The notes: a model not told the origin generated them from the sequence alone. A stretch of 64,000 bases of DNA from CAWCAW01 sp963714125 (GCA_963714125.1 OY970234.1:1612001-1676000); one strand, 5' to 3'. Positions 48,316 to 57,554 are shown, counted from the first letter of the stretch. Numbers and translations are program-made.

Positions 48316-49614
48316 GCGCCGCCGACACCGCAAGCCCGGCCGACGTACCGAGCCCCGCCGACAAGCCGCCCGTGTACGACCCTTGGCAAGCCGTGCTCGA
48401 GCGGATCGACGACGCCGCCGCGCTCGACGAACCTCGATCCCGACATCCACCGGATCCTGCGTGTCCCCGAGCGCGTGCTCGAAGTGGCCGTGCCGGTGCG
48501 TATGGACGACGGGAGCGTCGAGGTTTTCACCGGTTGGCGCATCCACCACGACACCACCAGGGGCCCGGCCAAGGGCGGGATCCGGTTCCACCCCGATCTG
48601 TTCGTGGGCGAGGTGGCGGCCTTGGCGGCCGACATGACACTGAAGACGGCGGTGGTCGACATTCCTTTCGGCGGCGGCAAGGGCGGGGTGCGTTGTGATC
48701 CGTCCAAGCTTTCGCTGGGCGAACTCGAGCGGCTCACCCGTCGCTACACCTATGAAGTGGCGTCACTGATCGGCCCTGATCGCGACGTCCCCGCCCCCGA
48801 CGTGAACACCGACGAACGGGTGATGGCGTGGTTCTTGGACACCATCGACATGCTGTCGGGCAGTGCCCTGCCGGCCACGGTCACCGGCAAGCCCCTGGCG
48901 GTAGGGGGCATGAAGCTGCATGCGGGGGCCACCGCCTCCGGTGTGGTGCGCTGCGTGCGGTCTGTCTTCACTGCGTTGGGGAAGGACTTGGTTGGTGCGC
49001 GGGCCGTGGTGCAAGGCTTTGGAAAGGTGGGCGGACCGCTGGCCTTTCTCCTCTCCTCAGCGGGAATGCGAGTGGTCGCCGTTTCCGACGTCGGCGGCGG
49101 CGTGCAAAATGCCGGAGGTCTCGACGTGGGCCAGCTCTCGGACCACGTGGGGCGGGCCGGCACGGTGGCGGGATTCGACGGTGGTCACCCCGTCGGCGCT
49201 CGCGACATTTGGGCGGTCGAGTCCGAGTTGGCCGTTCCGGCCGCCCTCGAAGGCGCCCTCGACGAAGAGATCGCCCGCACGCTGAAGGCCTCGGTGGTGG
49301 TGGAGGCGGCCAACGGGCCCACCACGCCGGCCGCCGACGTCGTGTTGGCGCAGCGCAACATCACCGTGGTCCCTGACATCCTCGCCAACGCCGGTGGCGT
49401 GACGGCGTCGTACTTCGAGTGGGCCCAAGCGCGTCAGGGGTTCCCGTGGGAGGAAGACGTCGTGGCCAACCGGCTGGCGAACATCATGGACACCGCTTTT
49501 GCCGCCGTGTGGGCCAAATCCGAGACCCTCGGTGTGTCGATGCGCCGAGCCGCCAGTGCGCTGGCCATCGAGCGGCTGGCGGCCGCCATATCGGCGCGCG
49601 GCCTGTTTCCCTGA
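48312..49614 (+). CDS. gdhA: Glutamate dehydrogenase, with an apparent +1 frameshift near 48430
   Basis: A Glu/Leu/Phe/Val dehydrogenase, about 433 residues once the frames are joined. The start codon at 48312 overlaps the EamA stop. The first 40 residues (YDPWQAVLERIDDAAALD) are in one frame; the rest, from NLDPDIHRILRVPERVLEVA on, is in the +1 frame, so the change is around 48426-48432. Removing one base of GACGAACC restores continuity. Downstream everything is normal: TRGPAKGGIRFHPDL (substrate loop, with catalytic Lys nearby in FGGGKGGVRCDP), PAPDVNTDERVMAWF and VVQGFGKVGGPLAF (NAD domain). It is either a real inactivating mutation, a sequencing error, or recoding; GTG at 48475 would give a 379-residue form without the first part. 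Confidence 0.85.
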
Positions 49615-49635
49615 GGCCCTGGTCGCTTCGGCAGC

Positions 49636-50241
49636 TCACCAGCCGCGGTCGGCCCACTCCTGCAGATGGGGGCTTTCGTTACCGATGATCGTGTCGGTGC
49701 CGTGGCCGGGCAGGACCATGGTGTCGGGGCCGAATCGCGTGAAGAGCCGCTCGTCGAGGGACTTGATGATGGTGGCGAAGTCACCGCCGGGGAATTTCGT
49801 TCCTCCGGGGCCGCCGGGGAACAAGGTGTCGCCACTGAACAGCAGCGGGCTGTCGACCAGGTAGAAGCACATCGAGCCCGGAGTGTGGCCGGGGGTGGCG
49901 ATGGTGGCTAGCCGGAGGTTGCCCACCTCGATCACGGCATCGTCCTCGAGGATCAAGTCGTAGGAGGGCAACATGGCCGCGTCGGCTTGAGTCACGGCCA
50001 CTTCAATGCCGGCGTCACGCACGGCCGGCACGGCCTGGATGTGGTCCCAATGCCCGTGGGTCTCGATGACCTTGCGCACGTCGAGCTGGCGGCACAGCTC
50101 GAGCAGGCGCTCGTGCTCGTTGGCAGCGTCGATGAGCACGGACTCGCCGGTCTCCTTGCACCTCACGACGTGCACGTTGTTGTCCATGGGGCCCACCACC
50201 ACCCGGTGCACCTCGACGCGGCTGTCTTCGTAGTGGACCAT
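49636..50241 (-). CDS. Metallo-beta-lactamase fold hydrolase
   Basis: A 201-residue glyoxalase II-like hydrolase. ATG at 50239-50241 has GGAGGAGG upstream (spacing 5), which selects it over longer forms. The zinc site is THGHWDHIQAVP (HxHxDH), with His in ATPGHTPGSMCFYL and the bridging Asp in LLFSGDTLFPGGPGG, and the last His in VLPGHGTDTIIG. The protein starts MVHYEDSRVEVHRVVVGP. Most such enzymes hydrolyse S-lactoyl or other thioesters. The substrate is unknown. It is flanked by gdhA and the acyl-CoA dehydrogenase on the opposite strand. Confidence 0.9.
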   Translation of the reverse strand: MVHYEDSRVEVHRVVVGPMDNNVHVVRCKETGESVLIDAANEHERLLELCRQLDVRKVIETHGHWDHIQAVPAVRDAGIEVAVTQADAAMLPSYDLILEDDAVIEVGNLRLATIATPGHTPGSMCFYLVDSPLLFSGDTLFPGGPGGTKFPGGDFATIIKSLDERLFTRFGPDTMVLPGHGTDTIIGNESPHLQEWADRGW

Positions 50242-50413
50242 GCCACCTCCTCCCAAGCTGTCACCCACCCTATTGAGCCTGACGGGACCGCGTGCACGTG
50301 CCAACCGTCGTTCTTGACCCGGTGGTCAACAACCCTGGCCGTCTGGTAGACAAACATCGAGACGGGGGCCGTCGACGGACGCCGAGATGGCCGTCTACGA
50401 AGGGGATCGAGCC

Positions 50414-51529
50414 ATGAATTTCGCCTTCAGCGAGGAGCAGGACGAGCTGCGGCGCGCCGTGCGCCGCTTCCTCGACGACAAGGCTCCGATGACCGAGGTC
50501 CGGCGCCTCATGGAGACCGAAGAGGGCTACGACAAGGCCGTCTGGGATCAGATGTCCAACCAGCTGGGTCTGACCGCCCTCACCATTCCCGAGGAGTACG
50601 GGGGAGCGGGCTTCAGCTACGTCGAGCTGGTCGTCGTGCTCGAGGAAATGGGGAGCACGCTGCCGTGCGTGCCGTACTTCTCGACCGTCGCCCTGGCCGC
50701 CAACGCCCTGCTGACCAGTGGCGACGAAGGGGCCAAGAAGGACCTTCTTCCCGGCGTGGCCTCGGGCGAGACCATCGCCACCTTGGCGTTGACCGAGGAC
50801 AGCGGACGTTGGGACGTCGACGCCGTGAGCCTGGCCGCCACCAAGGCCGGCGACGGCTGGAAGCTCGACGGCCACAAGATGTTCGTGATCGACGGGCATG
50901 TGGCCGACCTCATCATCGTGGCGGCTCGCACTGCGGCGGGCGTGAGCCTGTTCGCCGTGGAGGGCAACGCGGCGGGGCTCACGCGGACGTCGCTCGCCAC
51001 CATGGACCAGACCCGCAAGCAGGCTCGACTGGTGTTCGCCGGCACGCCGGCCCGGCTCATCGGCGCCGACGGCGGAGCCGCTCCCGGTCTGACGCGCACC
51101 TTGGACCTGGCTGCCGTGGCCCTGGCCGCCGAGCAGGTGGGCGGGGCCCAACGCTGCTTGGACATGGCCGTGGACTACGCCAAGACACGGATCCAGTTCG
51201 GACGGCCCATCGGGTCGTTCCAGGCCATCAAGCACAAGTGCGCCGACATGCTTCTCGAGGTGGAGTCGGCCAAGTCCGCCGCGTACTACGCCGGGTGGGC
51301 CGCCGCCGAGGACTCCGACGAGCTGCCTGTGGTGGCCAGTCTGGCCAAGTCCTACTGCTCAGAGGCGTACTTCCACGCCGCCGCCGAGAACATCCAGATC
51401 CACGGCGGCATCGGCTTCACCTGGGAGCACGACGCCCACCTCTACTTCAAGCGGGCCAAGTCCTCCGAGCTGTTGCTCGGCGACCCCACCTACCACCGCG
51501 AGCTGCTGGCCCAACGCATCGGCATCTGA
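50414..51529 (+). CDS. Acyl-CoA dehydrogenase
   Basis: A 371-residue flavoenzyme starting MNFAFSEEQDELRRAVRRFL at ATG 50414. Flavin-site TLALTEDSGRWDVDAV is altered from the usual LSEPxAGSD, and YAKTRIQFGRPIGSFQAIKH and IQIHGGIGFTWEHDAHLYFK carry the C-terminal cofactor and substrate contacts. The catalytic Glu position of medium-chain enzymes (near TWEG) reads FTWEHD, as in the ACAD branch found in actinobacterial steroid and fatty-acid gene clusters. These often work as heterodimers with a partner ACAD. The one at 46.1-47.3 kb is a candidate. Confidence 0.9.
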   Translation: MNFAFSEEQDELRRAVRRFLDDKAPMTEVRRLMETEEGYDKAVWDQMSNQLGLTALTIPEEYGGAGFSYVELVVVLEEMGSTLPCVPYFSTVALAANALLTSGDEGAKKDLLPGVASGETIATLALTEDSGRWDVDAVSLAATKAGDGWKLDGHKMFVIDGHVADLIIVAARTAAGVSLFAVEGNAAGLTRTSLATMDQTRKQARLVFAGTPARLIGADGGAAPGLTRTLDLAAVALAAEQVGGAQRCLDMAVDYAKTRIQFGRPIGSFQAIKHKCADMLLEVESAKSAAYYAGWAAAEDSDELPVVASLAKSYCSEAYFHAAAENIQIHGGIGFTWEHDAHLYFKRAKSSELLLGDPTYHRELLAQRIGI

Positions 51530-51558
51530 CCGCGGGCGCGGCCCGGCCCCGGTCGGCG

Positions 51559-52230
51559 TTAGGCGTCCTGGGCGCGGCGCACGGCGTCGTCGATGGCGCC
51601 TCGCAACCGACGAGCATCGCCTTGAGGGTCGGCTGACCCGGTGAGAAAGCGCACCACCACGAACCCCCGCGCTCCGGCGCGAGCCAGCTCGGCCACGTTG
51701 TCAGGGGCCACGCCACCGGTGACGAAGACCGGCCGAGCGGCGTGGGCGGCCGCGTAGGTGACGTAGCCCACGCCGGTGGGGGTTCGACCGGCCTTGGTGG
51801 GGGTGGCCTGCACCGGCCCTGCCGACACGTAGTCGACCGGCTCGCGCACCGATGCGTCGAGCTGCTGCGGATCGTGGGTGGACAGCCCGATCATGGCGTC
51901 GCCGCCAAGGAGCCTCCGAGCCAACGCGGCGGTGGCGTCGTCCTGTCCGACGTGGACGCCGTCGGCGCCGACATCAACAGCGAGGTCGGGGCGGTCGTTG
52001 ATGATGAACGGCACGCCATGGGCGCGACAGACATCGAGCGCCACCCGCCCGCGTGCCACCACCGCTCGGGCGTCGAGGTCCTTGTCGCGCAGCTGGACCA
52101 GGTCCACCCCACCGCGCAGGCAGGATTCGAGGAAGCCGGCCAGATCGGGTCGATCCGGGGTGCAGAGATAGAGCCGGCGTTCGGCCAAAGCGGGCCGAAG
52201 GGGCGAGCCTGGCGCTGACCCCGCCGTCAC
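51559..52230 (-). CDS. thiE: Thiamine-phosphate synthase
   Basis: A 223-residue TIM barrel. LVQLRDKDLDARAVVARGRV (VQxRxK), FIINDRPDLAVDVGADGVHVGQDD (the INDR and GVHLGQ-D blocks), YVSAGPVQATPTKAGRTPTG (the GP-x-x-x-T-x-TK block) and FVTGGVAPDNVAELARAGARG-like motifs are all intact. It joins hydroxymethylpyrimidine diphosphate and thiazole phosphate to thiamine phosphate. It starts at GTG four bases into the stop of the glycosylase-like gene (GTGA), so the two are cotranscribed. Confidence 0.94.
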   Translation of the reverse strand: MTAGSAPGSPLRPALAERRLYLCTPDRPDLAGFLESCLRGGVDLVQLRDKDLDARAVVARGRVALDVCRAHGVPFIINDRPDLAVDVGADGVHVGQDDATAALARRLLGGDAMIGLSTHDPQQLDASVREPVDYVSAGPVQATPTKAGRTPTGVGYVTYAAAHAARPVFVTGGVAPDNVAELARAGARGFVVVRFLTGSADPQGDARRLRGAIDDAVRRAQDA

Positions 52231-52904
52231 CGACGAGCTTTGGCGGCTTTGGCGGTCTTGGTGGTTTTAGCGGCCTTGGTGGTCTTGGCGGATTTGGCCG
52301 TCTTGGCCGGCGACGCCGAAGCCGTGGACGCCGCCGCGGCCGCCTTCATCTGCTTCTTGAAGGCCCGCACCTGGTCGAGACTCTCGCTATCGACGATGTC
52401 GGCGATCGATCGCAGTGTGCCGGGGTCGCCGTAGGGGTGGGAAACCTCCTGCCAGCCGGGCGGCTGCACGCCCCGTTGTTTGCCGAGCAGGGCCACGAAG
52501 ATCTTCGCCTTCTGGGCACCGAAGCCCGGCAGCGCCTGCACCCGCGTGATGAGTTCCTGGCCCGTCTTGGCTCCCTTCCACACGCCATCGGCGCGCCCGC
52601 CGTATTCCTCGGTGATCACCTTGCACAGCTCCTGCACGCGCGCCGCCATCGATCCCGGAAACCGGTGGAGTGCCGGTCGGCTGGAGAAGACAGCGGCGAG
52701 CGCCTCGGGGTGCATGGCCGCCAACGTGGCGGCGTCGAAGGTGCCGTCGAGTCGCCGCCGCAACTCGGCAGGAGCCGCGAAGGCGCGCTCGAGAGGGATT
52801 TGTTGGTCGAGGACCATGCCGATGAGCAAGGCCAGCGGATCGCTCGAGAGCAGCTTGTCCGCTTCAGCATCGCCGGACAGGGACAACGAAGGGAGTCGGG
52901 CCAT
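52227..52904 (-). CDS. HhH-GPD-type DNA repair protein with Lys/Ala-rich tail
   Basis: A 225-residue protein. Residues 1-190 resemble the HhH-GPD DNA glycosylase-like proteins annotated in Actinobacteria: ADKLLSSDPLALLIGMVLDQQIPLERAF at the start, VITEEYGGRADGVW in the middle, and helix-hairpin-helix LITRVQALPGFGAQKAKIFV. The catalytic Lys/Asp of classical glycosylases is not evident. Residues about 190-225 form a Lys/Ala/Thr tail (AKTAKSAKTTKAAKTTKTAK) like those of HU and H1-like proteins at 35 kb. It may be a base-excision repair protein with extra DNA affinity. Confidence 0.8.
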   Translation of the reverse strand: MARLPSLSLSGDAEADKLLSSDPLALLIGMVLDQQIPLERAFAAPAELRRRLDGTFDAATLAAMHPEALAAVFSSRPALHRFPGSMAARVQELCKVITEEYGGRADGVWKGAKTGQELITRVQALPGFGAQKAKIFVALLGKQRGVQPPGWQEVSHPYGDPGTLRSIADIVDSESLDQVRAFKKQMKAAAAASTASASPAKTAKSAKTTKAAKTTKTAKAAKARR

Positions 52905-52967
52905 GGACCAGATTGTGTCACCGCCGCCACCAACAGGTGCCGGGAAGTGCCGGCGCGCCTTGGCCCC

Positions 52968-55703
52968 TCAGCTCAGCCAGGGATCGGCGCTGTCGGGGTC
53001 GATGTCGAACAGAGCGATGGCCTCAGCCACTTCCTCGCTCTTGGCGTCACCGGCGCGTGCCAGCGCCGAGAGCACGGCCACCACGATGTGGCCGGTGTCG
53101 ACCTCGAAGAAGTGTCGCAAGGCGCTGCGGGTGTCGGAACGTCCCCACCCGTCGGTGCCGAGGGTGACAAAGGGCCGATCGACCCAGCGCGCTACTTGAT
53201 CGGGGATGGCTCGCATGTAATCGCTGACGGCCACCACCGGCCCGCCCTCGTCTCCGAGCGCAGTACTGACGAACGGCGCGCGGCCCGGCTCGGCGGGGTG
53301 GAGGCGGTTGAAGCGTTCGACCGACAGGGCGTCCTCGCGCAGGGTCGTATACGAGGTCACCGACCAGGCGTCGGCACTGACGCCCCACTGGGCAGCCAGC
53401 ACCTCGCGTGCCTCCAGGGCGGCCTGCCACATGGGTCCCGAAAACAGCAAGGTGGCCCGGCGCTTGCCGTTGGTCGGTCTCTCGAGGCTGTCGTCGGGAG
53501 CCGAAGCGAACTGGTAGATGCCTCGCAGAATTCCCTCTCGCACCCGAGACCGATCGTCTCCCGTTGGCATCGCGGGCATCACGTAGTTCTCGTTGTAGAG
53601 CGTCAGGTACCAGAACCGGTCTTCAGGATCGGGCCCGATGGTGCGCCGCACCGCCTCCTCAACGATCACGGCGACCTCGTAGGCGAAGGCCGGGTCGTAG
53701 ATGCGGGCCGCCGGATTTACCGACGCCAAAAGAGGGGAGTGCCCGTCGTCGTGCTGGAGTCCTTCGCCTTGCAGCGTCGTGCGCCCCGCCGTGCAGCCGG
53801 CCAGGATGCCCCGACCCCGCATGTCCCCGAGCAACCAGCTCAGGTCACCGGTGCGCTGGAAGCCGAACATGGAATAGAAGAGGTAGATAGGAAGCATGGG
53901 CCGGCCCCAAGTGGCATACGCAGTGGCGAGCGCGATGAACGAGGCCATGGCGCCCGCTTCGGTGATGCCTTCCTCGAGCACTTGCCCTTGGCGGTCCTCG
54001 GCGTAGCGCAGGATCAGATCGGAGTCGACGGGCGTGTAGAGCTGTCCGCCCGGTGCGTAGATCTTGGATTCGGCGATGAGTGGCTCCAAGCCGAAGGTGC
54101 GGGCCTCGTCGGGGACGATGGGTGCCACGAACCGGCCGATGGACGGGTCGCGCACCAAACTCCTCAGCAAGCGGGCGAAGGCCATGGTGGTCGACACCGC
54201 CTGGGCGCCCGAGCCCGATTCGAGCTCGGTGAACACGGCCGGCTCGGCCGACACCGCCGGCGCCGAGCGCACCACACGCGACGGCAGGGGCCCGGCCAAC
54301 ACCTTGCGGCGCGCCGAGAGGTACTCGTGCGCCGGCGAGCCGACCGGAGGCCGGTAGTAAGGGGGGAGCTCGCCGTCGAGGGCTTCGTCGGGGATCTCGT
54401 CTTGCAGAAAGAGCCGGTCGCGCAGCGTCAGGAGCTGCGCCTTGGTCATCTTCTTGATCTGGTGGGTGGCGTTGCGCGCTTCGATCTCAGGACCGAGTGT
54501 CCATCCTTTGACTGTCTTGGCGAGGATCACGGTCGGCATGCCGGTCGTCTCGGTGGCGAGCTTGTAGGCGGCGTAGAGCTTTCGATAGTCATGTCCGCCT
54601 CGCGGCAATGCCTGCAGATCGGCGTCCGACAGATGCTCGACCAAGCGGCGCAGCCGGGGGTCAGGGCCGAAGAAATGCTCTCGGATGTAGGCACCGGTCT
54701 CGGTGGCGTACTTCTGGAACTCGCCGTCCGGCGTGGTGTTCATCTTGTCGAGCAGCACACCGTCGACATCGCGGGCCAAAAGCTCGTCCCACTTCGAGCC
54801 CCAGATGACCTTGATGACATTCCAGCCCGCACCGCGAAAGGTGGCTTCGGCCTCCTGGATGATCTTGCCGTTGCCGCGTACCGGACCGTCGAGACGCTGC
54901 AGGTTGCAGTTCACGACGAAGATCAGGTTGTCGAGGTGCTCCCGCCCGGCCACCGACAGGGCGCCGATGGAATCCACCTCGTCAAGCTCGCCGTCGCCGA
55001 CGAAGCACCACACCCGGCTCTGGCTCGTGTCGACCAGCTCCCGGTTGAGCAGGTACCGGTTGACGTGGGCTTGGTAGATGGCACACAGCGGTCCGAGGCC
55101 CATGGAGACGGTGGGGTACTCCCAGAACTCGGGCAACAACCGGGGATGGGGGTACGAGGGGAGACCCTGGCCCCCCACCTCCTGGCGAAAGTGATCGAGC
55201 TGGTCCTCGGTGAGGCGTCCTTCGACGAAGGCACGTCCGTAGATGCCCGGCGACGCGTGCCCTTGGAAGTAGACGAGGTCGCCGGTGCCACCGTCGGACT
55301 TGCCGTGAAAGAAATGATTGAAGCCCACCTCGTAGAGCGACGCCGAGCTGGCGTACGTAGCCAAATGGCCGCCGATGCCTTCACTGCGATGGTTGGCCCG
55401 AATCACCATGACCGCGGCGTTCCACCGGATGTAGGCCCTGATGCGGCGCTCGACATACTCGTCGCCGGGGAACCACGGCTCTTGGTCGCGGGGAATGGTG
55501 TTCACGTACGGGGACGACACCGTGGCCGGAAAGTCGACTTGCTTGGTGCGGGCTCGTTCCAGGAGCTTCATGAGAAGGAACCGGGCTCGCACCCTGCCCT
55601 GGGCGTCGACCACCGCGTCGAAGGAATCCAACCATTCGGATGTCTCATCGGGGTCGATGTCGGGGAGCTGGTGTGACATCCCATCGAAGAGCACGACTCC
55701 CAT
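52968..55703 (-). CDS. aceE: Pyruvate dehydrogenase E1 component (homodimeric)
   Basis: A 911-residue homodimeric E1. It starts around MSHQLPDIDPDETSEWLDSF; ATG 55701-55703 and ATG 55677-55679 are both possible. Motifs: IRWNAAVMVIRANHRSEGIGGH, FVGDGELDEVDSIGALSVAGRE (TPP-binding GDG...N; NCN follows), TVKGWTLGPEIEARNATHQIK (actinobacterial form), and the transketolase-like C-terminal half with YAPGGQLYTPVDSDL and EGITEAGAM. It decarboxylates pyruvate onto the lipoyl group of E2. The E2 and Lpd genes are about 2 kb away, and AceE is divergent from rnhA. It gives the E1 of this cell's pyruvate dehydrogenase. Confidence 0.95.
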   Translation of the reverse strand: MGVVLFDGMSHQLPDIDPDETSEWLDSFDAVVDAQGRVRARFLLMKLLERARTKQVDFPATVSSPYVNTIPRDQEPWFPGDEYVERRIRAYIRWNAAVMVIRANHRSEGIGGHLATYASSASLYEVGFNHFFHGKSDGGTGDLVYFQGHASPGIYGRAFVEGRLTEDQLDHFRQEVGGQGLPSYPHPRLLPEFWEYPTVSMGLGPLCAIYQAHVNRYLLNRELVDTSQSRVWCFVGDGELDEVDSIGALSVAGREHLDNLIFVVNCNLQRLDGPVRGNGKIIQEAEATFRGAGWNVIKVIWGSKWDELLARDVDGVLLDKMNTTPDGEFQKYATETGAYIREHFFGPDPRLRRLVEHLSDADLQALPRGGHDYRKLYAAYKLATETTGMPTVILAKTVKGWTLGPEIEARNATHQIKKMTKAQLLTLRDRLFLQDEIPDEALDGELPPYYRPPVGSPAHEYLSARRKVLAGPLPSRVVRSAPAVSAEPAVFTELESGSGAQAVSTTMAFARLLRSLVRDPSIGRFVAPIVPDEARTFGLEPLIAESKIYAPGGQLYTPVDSDLILRYAEDRQGQVLEEGITEAGAMASFIALATAYATWGRPMLPIYLFYSMFGFQRTGDLSWLLGDMRGRGILAGCTAGRTTLQGEGLQHDDGHSPLLASVNPAARIYDPAFAYEVAVIVEEAVRRTIGPDPEDRFWYLTLYNENYVMPAMPTGDDRSRVREGILRGIYQFASAPDDSLERPTNGKRRATLLFSGPMWQAALEAREVLAAQWGVSADAWSVTSYTTLREDALSVERFNRLHPAEPGRAPFVSTALGDEGGPVVAVSDYMRAIPDQVARWVDRPFVTLGTDGWGRSDTRSALRHFFEVDTGHIVVAVLSALARAGDAKSEEVAEAIALFDIDPDSADPWLS

Positions 55704-55779
55704 CGTATGGGTGTCGACGTGCCATGGGGTGCGTGGGGGCTCCCCCGACTCGGCGTCCGGGACGTGCATGCTGGGCGCC

Positions 55780-56241
55780 ATGACCACGCCGGAGACCACG
55801 GTGTACAGCGACGGCGCGTGCCGCGGCAATCCCGGGCCCGGTGGATGGGGATGGGCGGTGCCCAGCGGGCCCTATGCGAGTGGCGCCGAGGCGCACACCA
55901 CCAACCAGCGCATGGAGGTCACCGCCGTGGTGCGGGCGCTGCAAACCCTCGAGGGCCCGTTGTACGTGGTCAGCGACTCCACCTACGTCGTGAACTGCTT
56001 CAGAGATCGCTGGTGGGAAGGATGGCGCCGGCGAGGCTGGCGCAACACGGCGGGCAAACCGGTGGCCAACCGGGATCTGTGGGAGCCCTTGATCGAGTTG
56101 GTGGTGGACTCAGGCCGTTCCGTACGCTTCGGCTGGGTCAAAGGGCATTCGGGCGACGTTATGAACGACCGGGTCGACCTCCTAGCCACCGAAGCCGCCG
56201 CCGCCCAGCGAGGCACCACCGGGGCTCTCTGGCCCGATTGA
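55780..56241 (+). CDS. rnhA: Ribonuclease HI
   Basis: A 153-residue RNase H. VYSDGACRGNPGPGGWGWAV (first Asp), TTNQRMEVTAVVRALQTL (Glu), LYVVSDSTYVVNCF (second Asp) and VKGHSGDVMNDRVDLLATEA (His loop and last Asp) are all present. The basic protrusion (WWEGWRRRGWRNTAGK) corresponds to the handle region of E. coli RNase HI. It removes the RNA strand of RNA-DNA hybrids. ATG start; the gene is divergent from aceE. Confidence 0.95.
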   Translation: MTTPETTVYSDGACRGNPGPGGWGWAVPSGPYASGAEAHTTNQRMEVTAVVRALQTLEGPLYVVSDSTYVVNCFRDRWWEGWRRRGWRNTAGKPVANRDLWEPLIELVVDSGRSVRFGWVKGHSGDVMNDRVDLLATEAAAAQRGTTGALWPD

Positions 56242-56338
56242 CCCGATAATCCCGATTGCGTCGCCCGCCGGTCGTGGGCGTCGACTTCGGCCGTCAGCCT
56301 TTGGCGGCCGCCGGGGTGGTCCCCGTAACATGCGCGTC

Positions 56339-57100
56339 ATGAACATCACCGGCACGTCCGCACTGATCACCGGCGGAGCTTCGGGCCTCGGGGCTGGAAC
56401 GACCCGCGAGCTCACCTCCCTCGGAGTCCGCTGCACGATCTTCGACCGCAACGAGGAAGGCGCCAAAGCGCTCGCCGACGAACTCGGTGCCAACTACGTG
56501 GCTGGCGACGTCACCAACCCCGAGGACTGCCAAGGTGCTGTCGACCAGGCCAACAACGAGGGCACGCTCCGCATCACCGTGAACTGTGCTGGAACCGGCT
56601 GGATCGGCCGTGTCATCAACCGGGACAACTCTCCCCACGACCTCGGCGCGTTCACGTTCATCCAGCAGCTCAACGTCATCGGCACCTTCAACGTCATGAC
56701 CCGCGCCGCATCGGCCATGGCCGGCGCCGAGCCGCTCGAAGACGGCGAGCGAGGCGTCATCGTGAACACGGCCTCGGTAGCGGCGTTCGACGGTCAGATC
56801 GGCCAACTCGCCTACTCGGCCTCCAAGGGCGCCATCGTGGGGATGACCTTGCCCGCCGCACGCGACCTCTCCTCGGTGGGAATCAGGGTGGTCACCATCG
56901 CCCCGGGGCTGTTCGACACCCCCCTGCTCGGCATGCTCCCCGACGAACAGCGCGACCTCCTGGCGCAATCGGTCCTGTTTCCGAAGAAGCTCGGCCAGCC
57001 TTCGCAATACGGCAAGCTCGTCGCCCACATCGCGCAGAACAGTTACCTCAACGGTGAGGTCATCCGCCTCGACGGTGGCATCCGTATGCCGCCGAAGTGA
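56339..57100 (+). CDS. SDR-family dehydrogenase, HSD17B10-like
   Basis: A 253-residue short-chain dehydrogenase. It opens MNITGTSALITGGASGLGAG (TGGxxGIG-type cofactor motif), CTIFDRNEEGAKAL (Asp after the second strand favours NAD), VNCAGTGW (NNAG region), VNTASVAAFDGQIGQLAYSASKGAI with catalytic Ser, Tyr and Lys, and IRVVTIAPGLFDTPLL. The pattern GDVTNPED and FIQQLNVIGTFNVMTRA is that of 3-hydroxyacyl-CoA dehydrogenase type 2. A beta-oxidation role would suit the acyl-CoA enzymes nearby. ATG at 56339 gives a normal start; an ATG at 56330 also exists. Confidence 0.9.
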   Translation: MNITGTSALITGGASGLGAGTTRELTSLGVRCTIFDRNEEGAKALADELGANYVAGDVTNPEDCQGAVDQANNEGTLRITVNCAGTGWIGRVINRDNSPHDLGAFTFIQQLNVIGTFNVMTRAASAMAGAEPLEDGERGVIVNTASVAAFDGQIGQLAYSASKGAIVGMTLPAARDLSSVGIRVVTIAPGLFDTPLLGMLPDEQRDLLAQSVLFPKKLGQPSQYGKLVAHIAQNSYLNGEVIRLDGGIRMPPK

Positions 57101-57143
57101 AAGAGGTGCACACGCACCCGCTGACTATGCCGGGGCGCGCCCA

Positions 57144-57554
57144 GTGACGCCGTGGAGGTTCGAATGGAACGAGGCAAGCGTCCGCCAGTACCTTCCCCGT
57201 CTGCGTCTCTTGTTGGCCGTATTACGTCGATCGAACGGCGTCAAGGTGCGCGCCCGCACCAACGGTCATGGTGAGGTCCACGGCGCCGTGCGGGCACCTG
57301 GGGACGTGCCCGAACCAAACAGTGAGGCCAATCTTTACGGCATCGACCCTCACACGGCGTTGGCGGAGATTGAGGCCCTCGACATCGTCCTACGCGATCC
57401 CAAACGAGGGTTGGTGGACTTTCCCTACGACCACCCGAGCGGTCGCGAGATCATGCTGTGCTGGCTTGAGGGCGAGGACGATCTGGGGTGGTGGCACTTC
57501 CCCGAGGAAGGCTTCGCCGGGCGCAAGCCCTTGCCCATCCCGAAAGATTTGTGA
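57144..57554 (+). CDS. DUF2203-family protein
   Basis: A 136-residue protein with the DUF2203 pattern: EWNEASVRQYLPRLRLLLAV (the leading helix, with ANx-LP-L replaced by VRQYLPRL), ALAEIEALDIVLRDPKRGLVDFP (the E-x-x-G-x-x-x-KD-x-x-x-GLVDFP block, the family hallmark) and IMLCWLEGEDDLGWWHFPEEGFAGRKPL. The role is unknown. GTG at 57144; it follows the SDR gene by 43 bases and may be cotranscribed with it. Confidence 0.85.
   Translation: MTPWRFEWNEASVRQYLPRLRLLLAVLRRSNGVKVRARTNGHGEVHGAVRAPGDVPEPNSEANLYGIDPHTALAEIEALDIVLRDPKRGLVDFPYDHPSGREIMLCWLEGEDDLGWWHFPEEGFAGRKPLPIPKDL

Noticed and set aside
47296..48591. Upstream extension of the acyl-CoA dehydrogenase at 46075
   Set aside because: It is antisense to the EamA and glutamate dehydrogenase genes and is His/Arg/Gly-rich without domain motifs.
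52053..55676. Plus-strand open frame of 1207 codons antisense to aceE
   Set aside because: A shadow of the high-GC aceE and glycosylase genes; aceE has complete E1 motifs on the minus strand.
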